Positions 34,501-43,542 of a stretch of 64,000 nt of DNA are shown here, piece by piece. A program made the translations under genes and the position numbers. The notes under the pieces are model-generated. The model was not told the origin of the DNA and ran no database searches. It saw only the letters and a program-made list of their open reading frames with translations. Origin of the DNA: Setophaga petechia (Eukaryota > Chordata > Aves > Passeriformes > Parulidae); the NCBI GenBank assembly GCA_024362935.1, contig JANCRA010000009.1, positions 31,095,166 to 31,159,165 on the forward strand, in the 5' to 3' direction. The first letter of the stretch is position 1, and each line of letters begins with the position of its first letter.

Positions 34501-36377
34501 AAAACCCCTAAAATTCGAATTTTACTGGGAAAGGAAAATGCAGGAGAGTGGAAAGGTACTGTTTTCTATCAGTTTGCAAACTGTGCCACAATGCCAGTGT
34601 TGTGCAGCCTTTAGCTTTGCAGCGTCTTGTAGCTAGTGCCTCTAGTCACCTACATCTAAGCAAATAGTTTTTTCACTGTATCTCCTAAGGAGAAACTTTG
34701 CCTGTTGAGAAAACAGCTCCCATGGTTTTTAAAAGGGTACAAGAAGGTCTGCAGAGTGTTTTGCAAGAAGTAAAAAAAAGTTGTCCAAAACCCCGAAAAT
34801 TCGAATTGTACTGGAAAAGGAAAATGCAGGAGAGTGGAAAGGTACTGTTTTCTATCAGTTTGCAAGCTGCTTACAAAATGCCTGTGTTGTGCAGCCTTTA
34901 GCTTTGCAGCGTCCTGTAGCAAGTGCCTCTAGTCACCTACATCTAAGCAAATTCCTTTTTCAAAATGTCTCGCAAGGAGAAACTTTGCCTGCTGAAAAAA
35001 CATCTCCCATGGTGTTTTAGAAGGGTACAAGAAGGTCTGCAGAGTGTTTTGCAAGAAGTAAAAGAAAGTTGTCCAAAACCCCTTCGATTCGAATTGTACT
35101 GGGAAAGGAAAATGCAGGAGAGTGGAAAGGTACTGTTTTCTCTCAGTTTGCAAGCTGCTTACAAAATGCCAGTGTTGTGCAGCCTTTAGCTTTGCAGCGT
35201 CCTGTAGCAAGTGCCTCTAGTTACCTACATCTAAGCATATTCCTTTTTAACAATGTCTCGCAAGGAGAAACTCTGCCTGTTGAGAAAACATCTCCCATGG
35301 TGTTTTAGAGGGTACAAGAAGGTCTGCAGAGTGTTTCGCAAAAAGTAAAAGAAAGTTGTCCAAAACCCCTAAAATTCGAATTGTACTGGGAAAGGAAAAT
35401 GCAGGAGAGTGGAAAGGTACTGTTTTCTATCAGTTTGCAAACTGTGCCACAATGCCAGTGTTGTGCAGCCTTTAGCTTTGCAGCGTCTTGTAGCTAGTGC
35501 CTCTAGTCACCTACATCTAAGCAAATACCTTTTTCACTGTATCTCCAAAGGAGAAACTTTGCCTGTTGAGAAAACAGCTCCCATGGTTTTTAAAAGGGTA
35601 CAAGAAGGTCTGCAGAGTGTTTTGCAAGAAGTACAAGAAAGTTGTCCAAAACCCCGAAAATTCGAATTGTACTGGGAAAGGAAAATGCAGGAGAGTGGAA
35701 AGGTACTGTTTTCTCTCAGTTTGCAAGCTGCTTACAAAATGCCAGTGTTGTGCAGCCTTTAGCTTTGCAGCGTCCCGTAGCAAGTGTCTCTAGTCACCTA
35801 CATCTAAGCATATTCCTTTTTCACAATGTCTCGCAAGGAGAAACTCTGCCTGCTGAGAAAACATCTCCCATGGTGTTTTAGAAGGTACAAGAAAGCCTGC
35901 AGAGTGTTTTGCAAGAAGTAAAAGAAAGTGATCCAAAACCCCTAAAATTCGAATTGTACTGGGAAAGGAAAATGCAGGAGAGTGGAAAGGTACTGTTTTC
36001 TATCAGTTTGCAAACTGTGCCACAATGCCAGTGTTGTGCAGCCTTTAGCTTTGCAGCGTCCTGTAGCAAGTGCCTCTAGTCACCTACATCTAAGCATATT
36101 CCTTTTTCACAATGTCTCGCAAGGAGAAACTCTGCCTGCTGAGAAAACATCTCCCATGGTGTTTTAGAAGGTACAAGAAGGCCTGCAGAGTTTTTTGCAA
36201 GAAGTAAAAGAAAGTGATCCAAAACCCCTAAAATTCGAATTGTACTGGGAAAGGAAAATGCAGGAGAGTGGAAAGGTACTGTTTTCTATCAGTTTGCAAA
36301 CTGTGCCACAATGCCAGTGTTGTGCAGCCTTTAGCTTTGCAGCGTCCTGTAGCAAGTGCCTCTAGTCACCTACATCT
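31531..36377. repeat. LTR-anchored block VI (15 monomers plus LTR, 4847 bp)
   Basis: The order is G+LTR, H, F, A, B, C, D', F, A, B, C, D', F, A, E/A hybrid. The internal A-B-C-D'-F five-mer is present twice in tandem. The second A copy has a private CGAATTTTACTGG for CGAATTGTACTGG near 34520. The closing monomer (36092-36377) joins an E-type middle (GGCCTGCAGAGTTTTTTGC) to an A-type CCCCTAAAATTC. Confidence 0.88.
31775..32316 (-). mobile_element. Solo LTR, copy 6
   Basis: Same length, termini, ATTACC flanks (31769-31774, 32317-32322) and monomer context as copy 1. It lies 6567 bp after copy 5. Confidence 0.85.
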
Positions 36378-36621
36378 AAGCAAATTCCTTTTTAACAATG
36401 TCTCGCAAGGAGAAACTCTGCCTGCGGAGAAAACATCTCCCATGGTGTTTTAGAAGGTACAAGAAGGTCTGCAGAGTGTTTTGCAAGAAGTAAAAGAAAG
36501 TTGTCCAAAACCCCTTCGATTCAAATTTCACTGGGAAAGGAAAATGCAGGCGAGTGCAGGGGTACTGTTTTCTCTCAGTTTGCAAACTCTTCCACAATGC
36601 AAGTGTTGTGCAGCCATTACC

Positions 36622-37163
36622 TGAGGTTGGGCTGGCCGATGTTAGAGATGCCCGGCAAGCTTGCCAGCCCGCTTGCAGTCAGCAGAGACGTGGCCACAGT
36701 TCAGCTTCAGCCCGTGGGTGAAGTGAAGGAGAGACTCTCCAGTGTCAGGCACAGTCAGGTCTATTGTGTTCCCACTGGAACCTGAAAAGTGGAGGGTCCC
36801 GAGGGCGGGACCGTAACAGGTTATAAAGAGAGTGGGAGGTATGGGGTGGCAACACTCAGGAACAAATGGGGGTCCAGGGAAGGGTGTTACAAAAATGATA
36901 CACATGGAAGGAAAACTAATGGGGAAGAACTTAGGGAGGGGCCCCGGCCCCCTAACCAATCACTCGACCACCTAGTGAGAGATTTCTAGAAAAAGAGGCA
37001 GAAGGGCCGAGTGACTGGCAAGAAGCCGGGGGTGGAGAATGGACAGAATACATTAGTTGTCATGGTAACTAAGGAGAGGTCAGGCGATTGACACTTAACT
37101 GGAGAAAAACTCGGGAGGAAACATAGCCAAAACAACTGAGGGGGAGAAGAACAAACCACAACA
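36622..37163 (-). mobile_element. Solo LTR, copy 7
   Basis: Same element with ATTACC at 36616-36621 and 37164-37169. The G monomer just upstream has a G-to-A change at 36523 that is absent from copies 1-6. The H monomer after it switches to a C-type tail. Confidence 0.85.
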
Positions 37164-37211
37164 ATTACCTTTGCAGTGCACTGTAGCATAGGCCTCTAGT
37201 CACCTACATCT

Positions 37212-37498
37212 AAGCAAATACCTTTTTCACTGTATCTCCAAAGGAGAATCTTTCCCTGTTGAGAAAACAGCTCCCATGGTTTTTAAAAGGGTACAAGAAG
37301 GTCTGCAGAGTGTTTTGCAAGAAGTAAAAGAAAGTTGTCCAAAACCCCTTCGATTCGAATTGTACTGGGAAAGGAAAATGCAGGAGAGTGGAAAGGTACT
37401 GTTTTCTCTCAGTTTGCAAGCTGCTTACAAAATGCCAGTGTTGTGCAGCCTTTAGCTTTGCAGCGTCCTGTAGCAAGTGCCTCTAGTTACCTACATCT
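37212..37498. repeat. H/C chimeric monomer
   Basis: The head is H (GGAGAATCTTTCCCTG, found only after LTRs). From GTTTTGCAAGAAGTAAAAG onward the monomer is type C (CCCCTTCGATTCG, GCTGCTTACAAAATGCCAG, CTAGTTACC), whereas six other H monomers continue with GTTTCGCAAAAAG. The switch lies between about 37262 and 37315. Confidence 0.8.
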
Positions 37499-38887
37499 AA
37501 GCATATTCCTTTTTAACAATGTCTCGCAAGGAGAAACTCTGCCTGTTGAGAAAACATCTCCCATGGTGTTTTAGAGGGTACAAGAAGGTCTGCAGAGTGT
37601 TTCGCAAAAAGTAAAAGAAAGTTGTCCAAAACCCCTAAAATTCGAATTGTACTGGGAAAGGAAAATGCAGGAGAGTGGAAAGGTACTGTTTTCTATCAGT
37701 TTGCAAACTGTGCCACAATGCCAGTGTTGTGCAGCCTTTAGCTTTGCAGCGTCTTGTAGCTAGTGCCTCTAGTCACCTACATCTAAGCAAATACCTTTTT
37801 CACTGTATCTCCAAAGGAGAAACTTTGCCTGTTGAGAAAACAGCTCCCATGGTTTTTAAAAGGGTACAAGAAGGTCTGCAGAGTGTTTTGCAAGAAGTAC
37901 AAGAAAGTTGTCCAAAACCCCGAAAATTCGAATTGTACTGGGAAAGGAAAATGCAGGAGAGTGGAAAGGTACTGTTTTCTCTCAGTTTGCAAGCTGCTTA
38001 CAAAATGCCAGTGTTGTGCAGCCTTTAGCTTTGCAGCGTCCCGTAGCAAGTGTCTCTAGTCACCTACATCTAAGCATATTCCTTTTTCACAATGTCTCGC
38101 AAGGAGAAACTCTGCCTGCTGAGAAAACATCTCCCATGGTGTTTTAGAAGGTACAAGAAAGCCTGCAGAGTGTTTTGCAAGAAGTAAAAGAAAGTGATCC
38201 AAAACCCCTAAAATTCGAATTGTACTGGGAAAGGAAAATGCAGGAGAGTGGAAAGGTACTGTTTTCTATCAGTTTGCAAACTGTGCCACAATGCCAGTGT
38301 TGTGCAGCCTTTAGCTTTGCAGCGTCCTGTAGCAAGTGCCTCTAGTCACCTACATCTAAGCATATTCCTTTTTCACAATGTCTCGCAAGGAGAAACTCTG
38401 CCTGCTGAGAAAACATCTCCCATGGTGTTTTAGAAGGTACAAGAAGGCCTGCAGAGTTTTTTGCAAGAAGTAAAAGAAAGTGATCCAAAACCCCTAAAAT
38501 TCGAATTGTACTGGGAAAGGAAAATGCAGGAGAGTGGAAAGGTACTGTTTTCTATCAGTTTGCAAACTGTGCCACAATGCCAGTGTTGTGCAGCCTTTAG
38601 CTTTGCAGCGTCCTGTAGCAAGTGCCTCTAGTCACCTACATCTAAGCAAATTCCTTTTTAACAATGTCTCGCAAGGAGAAACTCTGCCTGCGGAGAAAAC
38701 ATCTCCCATGGTGTTTTAGAAGGTACAAGAAGGTCTGCAGAGTGTTTTGCAAGAAGTAAAAGAAAGTTGTCCAAAACCCCTTCGATTCAAATTTCACTGG
38801 GAAAGGAAAATGCAGGCGAGTGCAGGGGTACTGTTTTCTCTCAGTTTGCAAACTCTTCCACAATGCAAGTGTTGTGCAGCCATTACC

Positions 38888-39429
38888 TGAGGTTGGGCTG
38901 GCCGATGTTAGAGATGCCCGGCAAGCTTGCCAGCCCGCTTGCAGTCAGCAGAGACGTGGCCACAGTTCAGCTTCAGCCCGTGGGTGAAGTGAAGGAGAGA
39001 CTCTCCAGTGTCAGGCACAGTCAGGTCTATTGTGTTCCCACTGGAACCTGAAAAGTGGAGGGTCCCGAGGGCGGGACCGTAACAGGTTATAAAGAGAGTG
39101 GGAGGTATGGGGTGGCAACACTCAGGAACAAATGGGGGTCCAGGGAAGGGTGTTACAAAAATGATACACATGGAAGGAAAACTAATGGGGAAGAACTTAG
39201 GGAGGGGCCCCGGCCCCCTAACCAATCACTCGACCACCTAGTGAGAGATTTCTAGAAAAAGAGGCAGAAGGGCCGAGTGACTGGCAAGAAGCCGGGGGTG
39301 GAGAATGGACAGAATACATTAGTTGTCATGGTAACTAAGGAGAGGTCAGGCGATTGACACTTAACTGGAGAAAAACTCGGGAGGAAACATAGCCAAAACA
39401 ACTGAGGGGGAGAAGAACAAACCACAACA
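38888..39429 (-). mobile_element. Solo LTR, copy 8
   Basis: Same element with ATTACC at 38882-38887 and 39430-39435. It shares the upstream G-to-A change (38789) with copy 7. The H monomer after it switches to an F-type tail. Confidence 0.85.
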
Positions 39430-39477
39430 ATTACCTTTGCAGTGCACTGTAGCATAGGCCTCTAGTCACCTACATCT

Positions 39478-39764
39478 AAGCAAATACCTTTTTCACTGTA
39501 TCTCCAAAGGAGAATCTTTCCCTGTTGAGAAAACAGCTCCCATGGTTTTTAAAAGGGTACAAGAAGGTCTGCAGAGTGTTTTGCAAGAAGTACAAGAAAG
39601 TTGTCCAAATCCCCGAAAATTCGAATTGTACTGGGAAAGGAAAATGCAGGAGAGTGGAAAGGTACTGTTTTCTCTCAGTTTGCAAGCTGCTTACAAAATG
39701 CCAGTGTTGTGCAGCCTTCAGCTTTGCAGCGTCCTGTAGCAAGTGTCTCTAGTCACCTACATCT
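39478..39764. repeat. H/F chimeric monomer
   Basis: The H head is joined to an F tail (AAGTACAAG, CCCGAAAATTCG, GTGTCTCTAG). Private changes are CCAAATCCCC near 39605 and CCTTCAGC near 39717. Confidence 0.8.
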
Positions 39765-40050
39765 AAGCAAATTCCTTTTTCACAATGTCTCGCAAGGACA
39801 AACTTTGCCTGCTGAGAAAACATCTCCCATGGTGTTTTAGAAGGTACAAGAAGGTCTACAGAGTGTTTTGCAAGATGTACAAGAAAGTTGTCCAAAACCC
39901 CGAAAATTCGAATTGTACTGGGAAAGGAAAATGGAGGAGAAAGCAGGGGTAATGTTTTCTATCAGTTTGCAAACTGTGCCACAATGCAGGTGTTCTGCAG
40001 CCTTTACCTTTGCAGTGCACTGTAGCAAGTGCCTCTAGTCACCTACATCT
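39765..40050. repeat. Diverged edge monomer 1, with an empty LTR target site
   Basis: Private changes include AAGGACAAAC, GGTCTACAG, AAGATGTACAAG, ATGGAGGAGAAAGCAGGGG and CAGGTGTTCTGCAG. At 40003-40008 it reads TTTACC followed by TTTGCAGTGCACTGTAGC. That right-hand sequence is otherwise seen only at the 3' side of the LTR insertions, where the duplicated site is ATTACC. This monomer therefore looks related to the one the retrovirus integrated into, without the insertion. Confidence 0.8.
39785..39952 (+). other. Short ATG-initiated open frame (55 codons), coding status unknown
   Basis: It begins with ATG in CACAATGTCT and ends at TAA (39950-39952). The peptide would be strongly basic with scattered cysteines (starts MSRKDKLCLLRKHLPW). 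Most A monomers stop after 31 codons in this frame at AAGTAA. Here AAGATGTAC keeps it open, and the diverged tail supplies the stop. No known domain is recognised and no codon-level conservation can be judged. It is more likely a chance frame in the least homogenised monomer than a gene. Confidence 0.12.
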
Positions 40051-40318
40051 AAGCAAATTCCTTTTTCACAATGTCTCGCAAGGAGAAACTCTGCCTGCTG
40101 AGAAAACATCTCCCATGGTGTTTTAGAAAATACAAGAAGGTCTGCAGAGTGTTTTGCAAGAAGTAAAAGAAAGCTCTCCAAAACCCTTAAAATTCGAATT
40201 GTACTGGGAAAGGAAAATGCAGGAGAGTGGATAGGTACTGTTTTCTCTCAGTTTGCAAGCTGCTTACAAAATGCCAGTGTTGTGCAGCCTTTAGATTTGC
40301 AGCGTCCTGTAGCAAGTG
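40051..40318. repeat. Diverged edge monomer 2, truncated at the array junction
   Basis: It carries TTTTAGAAAATACAAG, AAAGCTCTCC, CCCTTAAAATTC, GTGGATAGG and CTTTAGATTTGC, all private. It stops 18-20 bases short of a full monomer after AGCAAGTG (40311-40318). Confidence 0.85.
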
Positions 40319-40324
40319 TAGCAA
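40319..40324. other. Junction of satellite array A and minisatellite array B
   Basis: The bases TAGCAA separate the last satellite text (AGCAAGTG) from the first minisatellite text (AAGACCGGCTCAGCACC, a variant of TCAAGACCGGCT). There is no unique spacer, transposon end or target duplication that I can see. Confidence 0.8.
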
Positions 40325-43300
40325 AGACCGGCTCAGCACCACTCAGCACCATTCAGCACCCCTCAAGACCAGCTCAGCACCAGGTAAGCACCACTCAAGA
40401 CGGGCTCAGCACCACTCAGTACCAGCTCAGCACCAATCACAAAAAGCTCAGCACCATTCAGCACCGCCTCAGCACCACCCAAGACCGGCTCAGCACCACT
40501 CAGCACCAGCTCAGCACCACTCACAAAAAGCACAGCACCAATCAGCACCAGCTCAGCACCACTCAAGACCGGCTCAGCACCACTCAGCACCAGCTCAGCA
40601 CTTCTCAGTAAGACATCAGCACCACTCAGCACCAGCTCACCACCACTCACAAAAAGCTCAGCACCACTCAGCACCGCCTCAGCACCACTCAGACTGGCTC
40701 AGCACCACTCAGCACCATTCAGCACCACTCAAGACCAGCTCAGCACCAGGTAAGCACCACTCAAGACGGGCTCAGCACCACTCAGTACTACCTCAGCACC
40801 AATCACAAAAAGCTCAGCACAACTCAGCACCGCCTCAGCACCACCCAAGCCCAGCTCAGCACCACTTACACCAGCTCAGCACCAGCTCAGCACCTTTCAG
40901 TAGAAGATCAGCACCACTCAGCACCAGCTCAGCACCACTCACAAAAAGCTCAGCACCACTCAGCAACGCCTCAGCACGAGCTCAGCACCTTTCAGTACAA
41001 GACCAGCACCACTCAGCACCAGCTCAGCACCGCTCACAAAAACCTCAGCACCACTGAGCACCGCCTCAGCACCACTCAAGACCGGCTCAGCACCACTCAG
41101 CACCACTCAGCACCAGCTCAGCCCCACTCAAGACCGGCTTAGCACCACTCAGCACCAGCTCAGCACTTCTCAGTAAAACATCAGCACCACTCAGCACCAG
41201 CTCAGCACCACTCACAAAAAGCTCAGCACCGCTCAGCACCGCCTTAGCACCACTCAAGACTGGCTCAGCACCATTCAGCACCAGCTCAGGACCAGCTCAG
41301 CACAGTTCAGTACAAGATCAGCACCACTCAGCACCAGCTCAGCACCACTCACAAAAAGCTCAGCACCACTCAGCACCGCCTCAGCACCACTCAAGACCGG
41401 CTCAGCACCTTTCAGCACGACTCAGCACCAGCTCAGCACCAGCTGAGCACCACTCACTACAAGATCAGTACCACTCAGCACCGGCTCAGCACCACTCAGC
41501 ACCAGCTCAGCACCGCTCAGCACCAGCTCAGCACCACTCAGTACCAGCTCAGTACCACTCAAGACCGGCTCAGCACCACTCAAGCCTGGCTCAGCACCTT
41601 TCAGCACCAGCTCAGCACCAGCTCAGCACCTTTCAGTACAAGATCAGCACCACTCAGCACCAGCTCACCACCACTCACAAAAAGCTCAGCACCACTCAGC
41701 ACCGCCTCAGAACCACTCAAGACTGGCTCAGCACCACTCAGCACCATTCAGCACAACTCAAGACCAGCTCAGCACCACTCAGTACTACCTCAGCACCAAT
41801 CACAAAAAGCTCAGCAGCATTCAGCACCGCCTCAGCACCACCCAAGACCGGCTCAGCACCACTCAGCACCAGCTCAGCACCTCTCACAAAAAGCTCAGCA
41901 CCACTCAGCACCAGCTGAGCACCACTCAAGACGGGCTCAGCACCACTCAGCACCAGCTCAGCACTTCTCAGTAAAACATCAGCACCACTCAGCACCAGCT
42001 CAGCACCACTCACAAAAAGCTCAGCACCACTCAGCACCGCCTCAGCACCACTCAAGCCTGGCTCAGCACCACTCAGCACCAGGTCAGCACCAGCTCAGCA
42101 CCGTTCAGTACAAGATCAGCACCACTCAGCACCAGCTCAGCACCACTCACAAAAAGCTCAGCACCACTCAGCACCGCCTCAGCACCACTCAAGACCGGCT
42201 CAGTACCATTCAGCACGACTCAGCCCCACTCAAGACCAGCTCAGCACAAGGTAAGCACCAATCAAGACGGGCTCAGCACCACTCAGCACCAGCTCAGCAC
42301 CAATCACAAAAAGCTCAGCACCATTCAGCACCGCCTCAGCACCACCCAAGACCGGCTCAGCACCACTCTCAAAAAGCTCAGCACCACTCACAAAAAGCTC
42401 AGCACCACTCAGCACCAGCTCAGCACCACTCAAGACCGGCTCAGCACCACTCAGCACCAGCTCAGCACTTCTCAGTAAAACATCAGCACCACTCAGCACC
42501 AGCTCAGCACTTCTCAGTAAAACATCAGCACCACTCAGCACCTGCACAGCACCACTCACAAAAAGCTCAGCACCACTCAGCACCGCCTCAGCACCACTCA
42601 CAAAAAGCTCAGCACCATTGAGCACGACTCAGCACCAGCTCAGCACCAGCTCAGCACCACTCACTACAAGATCAGCACCACTCAGCACCAGCTCACCACC
42701 GCTCAGCACCAGCTCAGCACCACTCAGTACCAGCTCAGTACCACTCAAGACCGGCTCAGCACCACTCAAGCCTGGCCCAGCACCACTCAGCACCAGCTCA
42801 GAACCAGCTCAGCACCTTTCAGTACAAGATCAGCAGCACTCAGCACCAGCTCAGCACCACTCACAAAAAGCTCAGCACCACTCAGCACCGCCTCAGCACC
42901 ACTCAAGACCGGCTCAGCACCACTCAGCACCATTCAGCACCACTCAAGACCAGCTCAGCACCAGGTAAGCACCACGCAAGACGGGCTCAGCACTCTCAGT
43001 ACCAGCTCAGCGCCAATGACAAAAAGATCAGCACCATTCAGCACCGCCTCAGCACCACCCAAGACCGGCTCAGCACCACTCAGCAACAGCTCAGCACCAC
43101 TCACGACAGGCTCAGCACCACTCAGCACCAGCTCACCACTTCTCACTAAAACATCAGCACCACTCAGCAACAGCTCAGCACCACTCACAAAAAGCTCAGC
43201 ACCACTCAGCACCGCCTCAGCACTACCCAAGCCTGGCTCAGGACCACTCAACACCAGCTCAGCACCAGCTCAGCACCTTTCAGTACAAGATCAGCACCAC

Positions 43301-43542
43301 TCAGCACCAGCTCAGCACCACTCACAAAAAGCTCAGCACCACTCAGCACCGCCTCAGCACCACTCAAGACCGGCTCACCACCACTCAGCACCAGCTCAGC
43401 ACAACTCTGTACCAGCTCAGTTCCACTCAAGTCCGGCTCAGCACCACTCAAGCCTGCCTCAGCCCCACTCAGCACCAGCTCAGCACCAGCTCAGCACCTT
43501 TCAGTACAAGATCAGCACCGCTCAGCACCGCCTCAGCACCAC
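40319..43542. repeat. Array B, left segment without a clear partner
   Basis: It consists of ordinary 21-bp units with AGGTAAGC landmarks near 40383, 40749, 42251 and 42964. The spacing is irregular and I see no long-range duplicate of this stretch within the window. No gene is visible. Confidence 0.75.

Larger units (their letters stand above)
36378..38643. repeat. LTR-anchored block VII (6 monomers plus LTR, 2266 bp)
   Basis: The order is G+LTR, H/C hybrid, D', F, A, E/A hybrid. It is the shortest complete block. It shares with block VIII a G-to-A change just upstream of the LTR (36523 and 38789), and its closing E/A hybrid (38358-38643) matches that of block VI. These links place blocks VI-VIII in one recent lineage. 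Confidence 0.9.
1..40318. repeat. Satellite array A, 286-287 bp monomer, about 125 head-to-tail copies with higher-order structure
   Basis: Every 286-287 bases the same text returns, e.g. monomer starts at 133, 419, 706, 994, 1279, 1565 and 1852. Landmarks in nearly all copies are TCACCTACATCTAAGCA at the chosen start, CATCTCCCATGG or CAGCTCCCATGG, a perfect 10-bp palindrome AATTCGAATT (273-282 in one copy), GGAAAGGAAAATGCAGG and GTGTTGTGCAGCC. At least eight monomer types can be told apart by linked substitutions and small indels, and they recur in fixed orders, which defines a HOR. The repeat length is not a multiple of three, so reading frames shift between neighbouring monomers and all open frames are short. 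I do not recognise the family by name. Its organisation resembles centromeric or pericentromeric satellites, but the chromosomal position cannot be seen from here. Confidence 0.97.
38644..40318. repeat. LTR-anchored block VIII, terminal (G+LTR, H/F hybrid, two diverged edge monomers)
   Basis: The block opens with the last G+LTR (38644-39477) and an H/F hybrid (39478-39764), then two edge monomers (39765-40050 and 40051-40318). The last is cut after AGCAAGTG, where the minisatellite begins. Divergence rises toward the junction. Confidence 0.9.

Noticed and set aside
40227..41057. 276-codon frame crossing from array A into array B
   Set aside because: It starts at GTG in a satellite monomer and simply runs into the stop-free minisatellite. 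It is a chance fusion at the array junction.
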